From the NCBI RefSeq assembly GCF_000317125.1, contig NC_019695.1, forward strand, positions 6,250,336 to 6,314,335: a stretch of DNA of 64,000 nucleotides, written 5' to 3'. Positions 1 to 8,797 of this stretch are shown here, piece after piece. Made by a program: the position numbers and the translations under genes. This stretch comes from Chroococcidiopsis thermalis PCC 7203. GTDB taxonomy: Bacteria > Cyanobacteriota > Cyanobacteriia > Cyanobacteriales > Chroococcidiopsidaceae. The first letter of the stretch is position 1, and every line of letters begins with the position of its first letter. The notes below the pieces were generated by a model. It was not told the origin of the DNA. It saw only the letters and a list, made by a program, of their open reading frames with translations, and ran no database searches.

Positions 1-339
1 GCACTCGCGATCGCGATCGCCATACCACTTTACATCTTCGGGACTCTAATTAATACCACTGCTGACGTACAAAAACTAACTGCTAAGCAATACGGGGCGG
101 GTTTAGTGCAGGATGGAGTTTGGAGATTCTCTCGCAATATTAACTACTTCGGTGACTTGCTACGCTATCTCAGTTTCAGCGTTGTCGCAGGTTCTTTATG
201 GGCTTATCTCGTACCAGGAACTATTACCCTCCTCTATCTCCAGCGCATCTCTCAAAGAGAACAAACCATGTCTGGCAAGTATAGCGAGTATGCAGCGTAT
301 CAAGAGTCTAGTAGCCGCTTGATTCCTTTTCTTTGGTGA
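1..339 (+). CDS. DUF1295 / isoprenylcysteine-methyltransferase-like membrane protein, 3' part
   Basis: The frame is open from base 1, so the gene begins before the window. About 112 codons are visible. The segment RFSRNINYFGD (around residue 42 of the visible part) fits the R-x-S-R-x-x-N-Y-x-G signature of the DUF1295 and steroid-reductase/ICMT-like integral membrane families. It is followed by a hydrophobic stretch and by a basic, glutamate-rich tail (QRISQREQTMSGKYSEYAAYQ), also typical of these proteins. Substrate unknown. The family call rests on this C-terminal motif only. Confidence 0.7.
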   Translation, partial: ALAIAIAIPLYIFGTLINTTADVQKLTAKQYGAGLVQDGVWRFSRNINYFGDLLRYLSFSVVAGSLWAYLVPGTITLLYLQRISQREQTMSGKYSEYAAYQESSSRLIPFLW

Positions 340-397
340 TTCAGGGCAGCATACCATATCCATTCTGAGAAGGCGTACAATCGTGCGCCCTCAAAGT

Positions 398-437
398 GTA
401 CGCACATTAATAATGCGTACTCATAACGAGTATGATA
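398..437. promoter_or_regulatory. Inverted repeats upstream of the ZIP gene, possible operator
   Basis: GTACGCA (398-404) and TGCGTAC (414-420) form a 7-bp inverted repeat. It is followed at once by ACTCATAACGAGT, itself a short palindrome. Both lie about 100-140 bp before the ZIP transporter start. A metal-responsive repressor site is plausible from this position, but the sequence does not match a Zur box I can recall. Inference only. Confidence 0.25.
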
Positions 438-537
438 TACTTGATTTTCAGGAAATATCTTTTTACAGATGTAAACCCAAGCAGCATCTATTTAAGTTGC
501 TATTTCACTATTACTATCACTACCGCGATCGCAATTT

Positions 538-1314
538 ATGAACGTTGTTCTTGTCGGATTTCTTGCTAGCCTACTCGCTGGACTAGCAACTTTTGTTGGA
601 GCTTTACCAATCTTACTACCAATCAATTTGACCCAGAGAATCCAGGGAATCATGTTGGGGTTTGGTGGTGGAGTTATGTTAGCAGCTACAGCTTTTTCTC
701 TGATCGTTCCAGGTACAGAAGCAGCAGAAAAAATTGGTTATTCCAGAGCGATCGCTGCTCTAATTATGGTTGTAGGAATTTTGTTGGGTGGATTGTTCTT
801 ACAAGTTGCCCACCATGCTTTACCGCACGAACATTTTTTTAAAGGACGAGAAAATTGTCGAGGTAAAAGTCTTAAACAAATTTGGTTATTTATTACCGCG
901 ATTACAATTCATAACTTTCCTGAAGGATTGGCTGTAGGAGTCAATTTTGGGAGTGGAAATATCGAACAAGGGCTACCCGTTGCTTTAGGTATTGGCTTAC
1001 AAAATATGCCCGAAGGTTTAGTAGTAGCTCTATCATTAATCTCAGAAAGATATTCTACTAGCTATGCTTTGGGAATTTCTCTGCTTACGGGTTTAGTAGA
1101 GCCTTTGGGCGGGTTAGTGGGTGCTGGCGTAGCAAGTATAGCTCAGTTTATTTTACCTTGGGCAATGGCGTTTGCAGCAGGAGCAATGCTATTCGTAATC
1201 AGCGACGATATTATCCCCGAATCGCACCGTAAAGGATTAGAAACCGAAGGAACTATCGGTGTCATGTTAGGTTTTGTGGTAATGATGTTTTTAGATATTG
1301 CTCTAGGGGGATAG
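538..1314 (+). CDS. ZIP family divalent metal transporter
   Basis: This 258-aa inner-membrane protein has about eight hydrophobic segments. The two signature metal-site helices are clear: HNFPEG at residues 125-130 and QNMPEG at 155-160. The histidine of the second motif is replaced by glutamine, as in a subset of bacterial ZIP/GufA proteins. A histidine-containing loop (AHHALPHEHF, around residue 91) precedes them and may bind metal. The family imports Zn2+ and related divalent cations into the cytoplasm. The gene stands alone; a palindromic region lies upstream. The metal specificity cannot be read from sequence. Confidence 0.9.
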   Translation: MNVVLVGFLASLLAGLATFVGALPILLPINLTQRIQGIMLGFGGGVMLAATAFSLIVPGTEAAEKIGYSRAIAALIMVVGILLGGLFLQVAHHALPHEHFFKGRENCRGKSLKQIWLFITAITIHNFPEGLAVGVNFGSGNIEQGLPVALGIGLQNMPEGLVVALSLISERYSTSYALGISLLTGLVEPLGGLVGAGVASIAQFILPWAMAFAAGAMLFVISDDIIPESHRKGLETEGTIGVMLGFVVMMFLDIALGG

Positions 1315-1384
1315 TCAGTTATCAGTTATCAGTTATCAAAGAATGGAATTTGACTTTTGACTTTTGACTTTTGACTTTTGACTT
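1315..1384. repeat. Short tandem repeats (TCAGTTA x3, TTTTGACT x4)
   Basis: Directly after the ZIP stop codon there are three copies of a 7-mer (TCAGTTA), then four copies of an 8-mer (TTTTGACT). The tract runs up to the stop codon of the convergent gene. Such heptamer and octamer tracts are typical STRR-type repeats of multicellular cyanobacteria. Confidence 0.8.
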
Positions 1385-1682
1385 AATCCTTTGATTCTAA
1401 TTGTTTTATTTTCCGCTCTAATTCAAACTCGCGATCGCTGACAATTGTTTCTAAATTTGCAATGCGTTGCTCAAGTTGTTTTGGATCGCTATTTGCTAGC
1501 GATTGAGACTGCTTATCATCGCGCCAGACAAAGTACGTACCTGTGGCAGCTCCGGCGATCGCGGCTAGCGGTAAAATAGGACCACTCCTAGTTACGCTAG
1601 AAAGTGGAATGCAAATTGCTAGCATTCCCGTAGCGAAAGCCCAAATTTTTGAAGTTGCAGCAACGCGGATATCTTTACTCAT
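1383..1682 (-). CDS. Small membrane protein with C-terminal coiled coil
   Basis: Unrecognised 99-aa protein. Two hydrophobic segments (about residues 12-28 and 34-50, the second rich in Ala and Gly) are followed by a charged C-terminal half. That half looks like a coiled coil (LEQRIANLETIVSDREFELERKIKQLE). Start ATG is preceded by GGAAG at good distance. It is convergent with the ZIP gene. Possibly a membrane-anchored scaffold protein; no function can be assigned. Confidence 0.65.
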   Translation of the reverse strand: MSKDIRVAATSKIWAFATGMLAICIPLSSVTRSGPILPLAAIAGAATGTYFVWRDDKQSQSLANSDPKQLEQRIANLETIVSDREFELERKIKQLESKD

Positions 1683-2056
1683 TGCCTGCTTCCTGGACGG
1701 AGATTACTGACAAACTATTTAATTTTACTGTAGCAACAAACTTCAGTATCTTTGCTATAGCTTTGCAAAAATTTGACTGAGTTAGCCCGAACCACATGGC
1801 ACTCGTCTGCGTTTATCTGCTGACACATGGCTGTATCTGAAATACAAATTTATACAGTAGAGATTCAATACTAATTGCTCTTAATACATTATTCATAGAT
1901 TTGAATACTTAAACTTTAAGTAGATATACTACGGGAAAAACAGCGATCGCCTGGATATAATCGCGATTATCCATCTGTAAGATATCTGCAAAATAGTAGG
2001 TTCTACAGTTAACTAGGATATTTTTTTGCCACAGTTTTATTGCTAATCGAAAAAAT
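1683..2056. other. Intergenic region, divergent promoters expected
   Basis: 374 AT-rich bases lie between the divergent genes at 1383-1682 (minus) and 2057-3073 (plus). Promoters for both must lie here. I see one HIP1 site (about 1945) and no RNA gene, open frame or strong hairpin. Confidence 0.5.
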
Positions 2057-3073
2057 ATGCAAACTCATGTAAAATTAGCGACTCGTTCGCTGAATTTGTT
2101 ATGTCTTTTTAGTTTATTGAGTACGGCTAATTTATCTCTGCTGATACCTATAGTTAATGCTCAAACTCCTATTCTGACTGAAAATAGCCAAACCCAAGCA
2201 CCTCAACGCCAGCGAGTTGCTGTCCTAGATTTTGATTTTGCCGATACTGGCAGTGTTAATTTTGCAAATATCTTTGGTGGTGCTAGCCCAGCCCAAGGAG
2301 TGAGTAATTTGATTACAAATGCATTAGTTAAAGATGGTTCTTATAGTGTTATCGAGCGTAGTAAAATTGACGCTATTTTACAAGAACAAGACTTAGGTGC
2401 TTCGGGACGGATAAATCCAGAAACCGCTGCTCAAATTGGTAGGGTTTTGGGAGTTGATGCTGTCATAATCGGTGCGGTAACTCAATTTAATATTGAAGAA
2501 AATAATTCTGGTAACGGCTTTTGCGTTTTTGGAGTTTGTTCGGCGAAACAAAAAAGTCGGGCGATCGTGCAAATTGATGCTAGGCTCGTCAGCACGACGA
2601 CCGCAGAAATTCTCGCTGCAACTCAAGGTAAAGGAGAAGTTGATAAAAAAAGCAAAGCTTTAAATGTGGGTGGTATTTATCACGAGTCGAAAAATGCCGA
2701 TCCTGAAACTTTATTGAGTGCAGCCGCAGAACTTGCTGTGAGTGAAATTACGCGAGAAATTGTTGCCTCTGCTGCCAAAGTTACGACAGCAGCTTCGTTT
2801 ACACCAAATGTTAATGCTGTAGTAGCTGATGTCACTAATAATTTAGTCACGATTAACAAAGGACAGGAAGCAGGTTTAAAAACCGGGATGAAAATCTCAA
2901 TCGAGCGAGTAGCCAAAGAAATTAAAGATCCTGAAACTGGTAAGACTCTGCGCGCCTTAACTTCGCCAATTGGCACGATTGAATTAACAGAAGTCGGTCA
3001 GGGATTTGCCACTGGTAAAGTTACAAACGGTGTGGGCTTTAAACGAGGAGATATGGCAAAAGCCGGACAATAG
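2057..3073 (+). CDS. CsgG/HfaB-like exported protein
   Basis: 338 aa with an N-terminal signal sequence (hydrophobic about 12-33, likely cleaved after VNAQ). The region RVAVLDFDFADTG (about 52-64), then SNLITNALVKDGSYSVIERSK and a GRVLGVDAVIIGAVTQF segment, is the usual order of the CsgG/HfaB fold. That fold forms secretion channels or periplasmic assemblies. The C-terminal 80 residues (NKGQEAGLKTGMKISI...) resemble the FlgT-type C-terminal domain. Unlike CsgG itself there is no lipobox cysteine, so it is probably soluble in the periplasm rather than an outer-membrane lipoprotein. No curli genes are nearby, so the exported partner is unknown. Confidence 0.8.
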   Translation: MQTHVKLATRSLNLLCLFSLLSTANLSLLIPIVNAQTPILTENSQTQAPQRQRVAVLDFDFADTGSVNFANIFGGASPAQGVSNLITNALVKDGSYSVIERSKIDAILQEQDLGASGRINPETAAQIGRVLGVDAVIIGAVTQFNIEENNSGNGFCVFGVCSAKQKSRAIVQIDARLVSTTTAEILAATQGKGEVDKKSKALNVGGIYHESKNADPETLLSAAAELAVSEITREIVASAAKVTTAASFTPNVNAVVADVTNNLVTINKGQEAGLKTGMKISIERVAKEIKDPETGKTLRALTSPIGTIELTEVGQGFATGKVTNGVGFKRGDMAKAGQ

Positions 3074-3093
3074 AGAGGAATTAAGAATTCGAT

Positions 3094-3120
3094 GTAGGGT
3101 GGGCATTGCCCACCTTATTT
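3094..3120 (+). terminator. Probable rho-independent terminator of the CsgG-like gene
   Basis: GGTGGGCA and TGCCCACC form a tight stem (3098-3114) followed by TTATTTTAT, 25 bp after the stop codon. The same GGTGGGCATTGCCCACC-type hairpin is a widely dispersed cyanobacterial repeat; a degenerate copy follows argS near 55355. Confidence 0.6.
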
Positions 3121-3228
3121 TATGGGTCATTATCAATGACAAATGACCAATACCTGTAATAATTAAGATATTTAGAAGTTTCAAAAATCGTTTTTCAGGC
3201 AGAGTGACTGTAAGGTACAAATACCAAA

Positions 3229-3636
3229 ATGACTCATGCGAATACTAGCAACACTAAACCATTTTTCTATCCCAACCGTACCTTAGAGCGGGCGCGTCGG
3301 GCGCTGATTTGTTCTAGCTTTAACTTACACTTATTTCAGGCAATGCTAGCTCAAAGCGTACCAGTTATGGCGATCGCGGGCAGTTCTGGCATGGAAAAAG
3401 GCTATACTCAGCGTCCTTTAACAGAACTTGCAGTAGACAACGAACTCTTTTGGCTGATTCAAGTCGGTGTATTGCGGCGCGAGGTAGACGGACAGGGAAT
3501 CACAGATAGTTTTCGGCTCACGCCTCTGGGCAGACAGCTAGTAGAGCGATACGCTCAGCATGGTAAGTGGGATACTCCAACGTGGCGCGATCGCCTTTAC
3601 AATACCCTGAGTCGCTGGCTGCGGCTACCTTTTTAG
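3229..3636 (+). CDS. Conserved cyanobacterial hypothetical protein (Npun_F0494-like)
   Basis: 135 aa with no signal peptide or membrane segment. The sequence (NRTLERARRALICSS..., ending SRWLRLPF) resembles a cyanobacteria-restricted family annotated as Npun_F0494-like. The middle (ELFWLIQVGVLRREVDGQGITDSFRLTPLGRQLVERY) looks like the recognition helix and wing of a winged helix, so a DNA-binding or adaptor role is possible. It lies upstream of cobQ, co-directional, with a 120-bp gap. Function unknown. Confidence 0.65.
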   Translation: MTHANTSNTKPFFYPNRTLERARRALICSSFNLHLFQAMLAQSVPVMAIAGSSGMEKGYTQRPLTELAVDNELFWLIQVGVLRREVDGQGITDSFRLTPLGRQLVERYAQHGKWDTPTWRDRLYNTLSRWLRLPF

Positions 3637-3756
3637 GTGAATGTCTTAAATTTGTCAGCGCAAAAGTTAAGAATCAGCAAAAAAGGGGAAAATAAACACA
3701 GAAACCCATCTCGGTCTGAAATTTCTGCCTTTACCTGCTCAAGCCGATAGCCGCAT

Positions 3757-5241
3757 ATGAAATCAATCATGATCGTGGGAACGACATCCCATGCTGGAAA
3801 ATCAACAATCGCAGCTGCAATTTGTCGCATTTTAGCCAAACGTGGCTGGCGCGTAGCCCCCTTTAAAGGACAAAATATGGCGCTGAATGCTTACGTTACC
3901 GTTAATGGTGGCGAAATTGGCTATGCCCAAGCGGTGCAAGCGTGGGCGGCTGGCGTTGCTCCAATGGTAGAGATGAACCCAATCTTGCTCAAACCCCAAG
4001 GAGATATGTCTTCTCAGGTGATCCTCAAAGGCAAGGCTGTGGGCAGAGTCAACGCAGCAGACTACTACGAGCAATTTTTTCAACCAGGATGGCAGGCAAT
4101 TGAAGAATCTCTGCGCCATCTGTCAGCAGAATTTGACATGATCGTGTGCGAGGGGGCAGGCAGTCCGGCAGAAATTAATCTCAAGCATCGCGATTTAGCA
4201 AATATGCGGATCGCCAAGTATTTGAACGCGCCAACGTTACTAGTCGTAGATATCGATCGCGGTGGTGCTTTTGCCCATGTCGTAGGCACGCTAGAATTAC
4301 TCGAACCAGAGGAACGCAGTTTAGTGCGCGGGATTATCATCAATAAATTTCGCGGACAGCGATCGATCTTAGAACCGGGCATTAAGTGGCTGGAAGAACG
4401 GACGGGAATCCCCGTCATTGGTGTCATTCCCTGGCTGGATCATTCATTCCCCGCCGAAGATTCCCTCGATTTGTTTGAACGCAAGCCCTCTCGGGCTAAA
4501 GGCGAACTCAACATTGTCGTAATTCGCCTGCCGCGAATTTCTAACTTTACCGACTTCGATCCGTTAGAATCGGAACCCTGTATTGGTTTGAGATATCTCA
4601 GCCCCAAACACGAACTAGGACATCCAGATGCAGTGATTCTCCCAGGAACGAAAACCACAATCGCCGATTTACTCGTCCTGCATAAAACCGGGATGGCAAA
4701 GTCAATTCAAAACTATGCGGCGGCTGGGGGAACGGTTTTAGGTATCTGCGGTGGCTTCCAAATTCTGGGGCAACAGCTAGCCGATCCAGAAGGGCTAGAG
4801 GGCGAAGCTGGTAGGTATCCAGGTTTAGGATTGCTGCCAATCAGAACGGCAATCACAATGCATAAAGTTGCTCGCCAGCGTCAAGTCATATCGAATTTTC
4901 CGCAGTCAGGATTGCCCGTATCGGGGTATGAAATTCACCAAGGGCGATCGCGTTTAGTGGAATTACCCCCCGCCCAAGCCAACGACTATCAACCCCTGTT
5001 TGACGATACCGGTCTTGGCATGGTAGATAGTAGTCAATCAATCTGGGGAACATATCTGCACGGAATTTTCGATAATGGACCTTGGCGGAGGGCTTGGTTA
5101 AATCGCCTGCGGCAACAAAGGGGACTCAAATCTCTGCCTACAGGTATCTCTAATTATCGCGAGCAGCGAGAAGCAATGCTCGACTCCCTAGCAGGTATGG
5201 TCGAAACCCATCTAGACTTATCTTCTGTTCTGTCGCCTTAA
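3757..5241 (+). CDS. cobQ: Cobyric acid synthase
   Basis: 494 aa, the usual length. This ATP-dependent enzyme amidates four side-chain carboxylates of adenosylcobyrinic acid diamide using glutamine, in cobalamin (in many cyanobacteria pseudocobalamin) synthesis. The N-terminal half is a DTBS-like synthetase with a P-loop variant (VGTTSHAGKST, residues 7-17). The KGQNMALNAYVT and NPILLKPQGD segments are diagnostic. The C-terminal half is a class I glutamine amidotransferase with the nucleophile in GICGGFQILG (about residue 331) and the final histidine in GTYLHGIFDN. A small ferredoxin gene follows after 11 bp, probably in the same transcript. Confidence 0.97.
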   Translation: MKSIMIVGTTSHAGKSTIAAAICRILAKRGWRVAPFKGQNMALNAYVTVNGGEIGYAQAVQAWAAGVAPMVEMNPILLKPQGDMSSQVILKGKAVGRVNAADYYEQFFQPGWQAIEESLRHLSAEFDMIVCEGAGSPAEINLKHRDLANMRIAKYLNAPTLLVVDIDRGGAFAHVVGTLELLEPEERSLVRGIIINKFRGQRSILEPGIKWLEERTGIPVIGVIPWLDHSFPAEDSLDLFERKPSRAKGELNIVVIRLPRISNFTDFDPLESEPCIGLRYLSPKHELGHPDAVILPGTKTTIADLLVLHKTGMAKSIQNYAAAGGTVLGICGGFQILGQQLADPEGLEGEAGRYPGLGLLPIRTAITMHKVARQRQVISNFPQSGLPVSGYEIHQGRSRLVELPPAQANDYQPLFDDTGLGMVDSSQSIWGTYLHGIFDNGPWRRAWLNRLRQQRGLKSLPTGISNYREQREAMLDSLAGMVETHLDLSSVLSP

Positions 5242-5252
5242 AGTTAGGAATT

Positions 5253-5492
5253 ATGACTGTGCGAGTCAATTTTTTACCCGATGATGTCACTGTAGAAGCC
5301 ACAGTCGGAGAACCATTGTTAGATGTAGCAGACCGAGCGGGGGTTATCATCCCCACGGGCTGTATGATGGGTTCCTGTCACGCTTGCGAAGTCGAGATTG
5401 ATGGGGACAATACAGTGTGCGCTTGTATTACTGCCGTTCCTCCGGGACAAGAACAGTTAACGATCGATCTTTATTTCGATCCGGCGTGGTGA
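5253..5492 (+). CDS. Small [2Fe-2S] ferredoxin-like protein
   Basis: 79 aa. A ubiquitin-like ferredoxin fold with cluster ligands in TGCMMGSCHACEVEI (C-x4-C-x2-C) and a nearby cysteine pair in NTVCACI. The fourth ligand comes only about 10 residues after the third, much closer than the roughly 29 of plant-type ferredoxins, so this is a shortened variant. It starts 11 bp after cobQ and is presumably cotranscribed. It may supply electrons to a cobalamin-pathway or other redox enzyme; that link is inferred from position only. Confidence 0.85.
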   Translation: MTVRVNFLPDDVTVEATVGEPLLDVADRAGVIIPTGCMMGSCHACEVEIDGDNTVCACITAVPPGQEQLTIDLYFDPAW

Positions 5493-5502
5493 GAATCAAT
5501 TC

Positions 5503-6687
5503 CTAACTAGCATTTCCCGCTGTTTTAGCCCGCATCAAAAATACTAAGGCAGCTATAGCCATTATCCCCATCACGATTCCAGCAGTTCTGTAAGTTACAG
5601 CTATTCCTACGAAATTAGTCAAAGGCTGACTGACGAGGGGTGAGAGAAATTGTCCCAAAAAAAAGCTAGTTGTTAACCCACCTAAAACTCTCCCACGGGC
5701 TACACCAGGAGCGATTGAAGTCAGGCAAAAGTTCATATTTGGCATGAGTAAACCCAAACCCAGACCCGCGATCGCTAATCCTAGTAGAATCACCGCATAA
5801 CCTGCGCCAAAACTTATCGATTCATATCCTAGTGCCATGTTTAAAAAAGCAATGCCATAAATGCTAATAAAGCTGAGGCGGGCTTTGACGCGCTGGTACA
5901 ATAACGAGCTAACCGCAGAACACCCAGTGGCAAGGGCGATCGCTAACCCGCTTTGAGAACTGCTTGCTTGGAGTAATTGCTGTAAGTAAAAGGGGAGTTG
6001 GACGGGAATTAGATAAAATACAATTTGCGAGATTAGGGCGATCGCATAAGTCAATACCACTAAACCAGTCGCCAAGCTGGTTGGTTCGTCTGCAACATTA
6101 GCCCCAGCACCCTTAGCTGTACGATTCGGTTCCGGTAGCAATAACACGACGCACGGGACTAAAACTAGAGCAATTAAGTAGATAAAAAAGGGCATCCGCC
6201 AATTGATATCGGCAAGAAAGCCCCCTAAAGTCAGGAAAATAACTCCTCCTAATGCCATAAAAGCAGCTTGGATACCCAAAAACTGCCCTCTCTCTTTCCC
6301 CGTGTAGTAATCTGCAATCAACGCCGTCGCCGTTACCATCACCCCAGCCACGCTCAAACCTAATAGCGCTCGTCCGAACAGAATAAAGCCGATCGCATTC
6401 AACCACAGCCCCGAACTACCTGCTAGCCCGTATACGAGTAAGGCAACGATCAACACGGGTTTGCGTCCCAATCGATCGATCGTCGCACCAATAAAGGGCG
6501 CAGCCAAGGCAATAAATAGGGCTGGAGCTGTCAAAATCAACCTTACCCAGTAATCTGCATTCGGTATGGTGCTAAAGTGCTGTTTCATTGCTGGTAGCGA
6601 AGGTGCAATTGTTGCACCCGCCATCACAGTCAGCGTACTGACAACTAGCAAAGTGATTTTGACAGGTAACGAGTTAGTTGGCTGCAT
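5503..6687 (-). CDS. MFS transporter (drug/metabolite efflux type)
   Basis: 394 aa with about twelve hydrophobic segments, the standard size of the major facilitator superfamily. The loop between segments 2 and 3 has the MFS signature DRLGRKPVL (about residues 69-77). The spread of glycines in segments 4-5 and 10-11 suggests a proton-coupled 12-helix exporter of the Bcr/CflA or multidrug type. Substrate not predictable. It ends 11 bp from the ferredoxin stop (convergent). The first DUF192 gene (6713-7210) lies upstream on the same strand with a 25-bp gap, so the two may share a transcript. Confidence 0.85.
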   Translation of the reverse strand: MQPTNSLPVKITLLVVSTLTVMAGATIAPSLPAMKQHFSTIPNADYWVRLILTAPALFIALAAPFIGATIDRLGRKPVLIVALLVYGLAGSSGLWLNAIGFILFGRALLGLSVAGVMVTATALIADYYTGKERGQFLGIQAAFMALGGVIFLTLGGFLADINWRMPFFIYLIALVLVPCVVLLLPEPNRTAKGAGANVADEPTSLATGLVVLTYAIALISQIVFYLIPVQLPFYLQQLLQASSSQSGLAIALATGCSAVSSLLYQRVKARLSFISIYGIAFLNMALGYESISFGAGYAVILLGLAIAGLGLGLLMPNMNFCLTSIAPGVARGRVLGGLTTSFFLGQFLSPLVSQPLTNFVGIAVTYRTAGIVMGIMAIAALVFLMRAKTAGNAS

Positions 6688-6712
6688 CAGCTAAGCTCTA
6701 GGGGGTTCATCG

Positions 6713-7210
6713 TTAGAGAAACTGAATTGGGACGCGATCGCCTACCTCTAATCCTAATGTTGCTGTCGCGCCACTTCGTAACTGAATCATTTGATCTACC
6801 GTTGACTTGGAGCTATATGTAGGGCAAGCAACTGCATCGCAAGGCTGTGCCTCTACTTGGATGGCTGCGATCTGTCCGTTTTGCAAATAGACAACATCCA
6901 CAGGGAAGCGCATATTTTGCATCGAGACCTTAACTGGGCGAGGCGGATCGATAGTATACAGCATTCCTCTTGTCTGGGACAGTTCGCCACGATACATCAG
7001 TCCCAGAGATTGTTGCTGCGCTGTTTGGGCAACCTCCAACTCAATTTCTTGTCCAGAAATTTGCGCTTTCGCACTTACAGGTAGAGATTGTGGTTGTTTT
7101 TCAATTTGAGCTTGAATTATTAGTAAAAGCAGACCGCTCACCAATGTAACTATGCAAAAAGCATTATTAGCTGAAATCTTCCAGTACTTCTTCTGGGTCG
7201 CAGTTAACAT
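6713..7210 (-). CDS. DUF192 family protein (membrane-anchored)
   Basis: 165 aa. An N-terminal hydrophobic segment (about 15-34) serves as signal or anchor. The rest is the DUF192 beta-barrel fold, recognised by LEVAQTAQQQSLGLMYR, MLYTIDPPRPVKVSMQNM and PVDVVYL, ending GDRVPIQFL. Family members are small exported proteins of unknown biochemical role. A second paralogue lies immediately upstream (7371-7892). The MFS gene follows at 25 bp. Confidence 0.85.
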   Translation of the reverse strand: MLTATQKKYWKISANNAFCIVTLVSGLLLLIIQAQIEKQPQSLPVSAKAQISGQEIELEVAQTAQQQSLGLMYRGELSQTRGMLYTIDPPRPVKVSMQNMRFPVDVVYLQNGQIAAIQVEAQPCDAVACPTYSSKSTVDQMIQLRSGATATLGLEVGDRVPIQFL

Positions 7211-7370
7211 AAAGCCCTCACTTTAACGATTTCTTAACCGAAGCTATTCGACTTTTTAACCGGAAATCGACTAATTTCTTAACCAAAAATCGTTCTTGTA
7301 AATAGTTTAAATTAACTCTTACTTAAATCTTTTATCTAAAACAAAAGAACGGGCGTTAAGTTTTATTAAG

Positions 7371-7892
7371 CTAAGATCGGCGAAAAGTTTTAGTATCTAA
7401 GTCGAGAAACTCGATTGGTAGGCGATCGCCTATTTTTAAACCTAGCTCTAAAGTTCTTCGAGCCTGCAACTGAATCATTTGGTCTACTTTTACCTTTGAG
7501 CTATATATAGGGCAATTGACTTCGTTACAGATAGGAACAGCTATTTGAATTTGCTGAATTTCCGTATTTCTCAGAAAAATTGTATCGACTGGTACAAAAA
7601 TGTTTTGCATGGAAAATTCGATCGTTTGAGGCGGATCGAATTCAAATAAAATTCCCCTACTCCTGGGAATTATAGTACGATACATTAAGCCTTGTGCTTC
7701 TTGTTCTGGGGTTTGAGGAACTTCTAAGTAAATTCTTTGCTTGGCAACTTCAATTCTGGCTAAAACTTGGATAACTTGTGGTTTTTGCGGCGAACTAATT
7801 TGTAAAGACAACCAGGAAAAGCCTAAATACAGAGCAGTAAAAATAATAAATATTGAGATTCCAACTAGCCAAAGAGAGATTTTAGGAAACAT
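7371..7892 (-). CDS. DUF192 family protein, second copy
   Basis: 173 aa, clearly paralogous to the protein encoded at 6713-7210. Both have a single N-terminal membrane segment (about 7-30), then LEVPQTPEQEAQGLMYR, FEFDPPQTIEFSMQN and PVDTIFLRN, and both end GDRLPIEFL or similar. This copy has a longer C-terminal tail. The two are separated by 160 AT-rich bp, long enough for a separate promoter. Divergence between the copies is substantial, so the duplication is old. Confidence 0.85.
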   Translation of the reverse strand: MFPKISLWLVGISIFIIFTALYLGFSWLSLQISSPQKPQVIQVLARIEVAKQRIYLEVPQTPEQEAQGLMYRTIIPRSRGILFEFDPPQTIEFSMQNIFVPVDTIFLRNTEIQQIQIAVPICNEVNCPIYSSKVKVDQMIQLQARRTLELGLKIGDRLPIEFLDLDTKTFRRS

Positions 7893-8245
7893 AATTTTAT
7901 GAATTTAAACATATCAATTGATTCGCAGTTAAATAATAAGTAATCGGCAATGCAGGTCGCGCGCAATGAAAAAACTGCACCATTAACACATTATTAATCA
8001 GCAATTCACAATTTTAGGAACGATCGCTGTAGATAGTTTTAGCTCTATAAAGTTAAGAGCAAAGGCGATAATTTATTAAGAATCAATGAAAAGAGATAGA
8101 AAATATGGATAATGCAGAAGCGTGTTTTGACTTGTAGTTTCTAACTTCTTTCTCGATCGCTCAAATATTGCCAGTCCCAGAGAGCAAATTCGCTGTACCA
8201 TATAACAAATCAGTTGCGTCTGAGTGCTTTGAGGGATGAGGAGTT
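7893..8245. other. Intergenic region without recognised genes
   Basis: 353 AT-rich bases between divergent genes. It must contain promoters for the DUF192 gene (minus) and the secreted protein at 8246 (plus). Just before 8246 there is GAGGAGTT, a good ribosome binding site that fixes that start. No hairpin or RNA gene stands out. Confidence 0.5.
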
Positions 8246-8758
8246 ATGAAAGCAGCTATCTTACCAATCTTAGCGATCGCCTTAGTCGTCTTTTCCGATC
8301 GAGAAACGCCAGCCCAACAAGTAGAAACTAGCTCTGACCGTTCTTTCTTAGCGCTGGTGGAGGGAGACGAAGGCGATCGATGTAGCTTTATCTCTGCTGA
8401 TGTCTTGGAACGATCGGCAGACATCGCTCAGGGATTGCTATTCGTGCGATCGGGAGACTCTCCAGACCAAGTAAAATACAAAATGCGCTTCGTTCCCGAT
8501 GGAGCGTATGCCAACGAGATATTACAGTGGACGGCGATCGCTGGAAAAAACTACACGCGGGCTGATGTAAATTTCGACAAGAACCGCGCCGCTACACGCT
8601 CGTTTACAATGGCGGTTAACTATCAGCAGCCAGAACAAAAACAATGCCGTTGGGAAGTACGCGAACCGCAACCAGCAGCAGCACAGACTACGGAACAAGA
8701 TTTAGCCCCTACACCTGGTAGTAATTCAACGGAGCAAGATTTAGCCCCTACACCTTAA
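8246..8758 (+). CDS. Secreted hypothetical protein with duplicated C-terminal peptide
   Basis: 170 aa with a signal peptide (hydrophobic about 3-16, probable cleavage after TPAQQ, about residue 25). The start is fixed by a GAGGAGTT ribosome binding site. The mature part has two cysteines (CSFIS and KQCRWEV) that could form a disulphide. The C-terminus is Pro/Gln-rich and repeats TEQDLAPTP twice, encoded by a 27-bp direct repeat. No family recognised. Presumably periplasmic or extracellular. Confidence 0.7.
   Translation: MKAAILPILAIALVVFSDRETPAQQVETSSDRSFLALVEGDEGDRCSFISADVLERSADIAQGLLFVRSGDSPDQVKYKMRFVPDGAYANEILQWTAIAGKNYTRADVNFDKNRAATRSFTMAVNYQQPEQKQCRWEVREPQPAAAQTTEQDLAPTPGSNSTEQDLAPTP
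8690..8755 (+). repeat. 27-bp direct repeat at gene 3' end
   Basis: Two copies (8690-8716 and 8729-8755) differ at one base (ACGGAACAAG versus ACGGAGCAAG). They are separated by 12 bp and duplicate the TEQDLAPTP peptide in frame up to the stop codon. Confidence 0.9.
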
Positions 8759-8797
8759 ATCTAAGATTAAATATGATGGTGCGATCGCTGTTTAAAT

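Noticed and set aside
398-437. Zur box upstream of the ZIP gene
   Set aside because: The palindromes do not have the TGATAAT-x-ATTATCA form; kept only as an unspecified inverted repeat.
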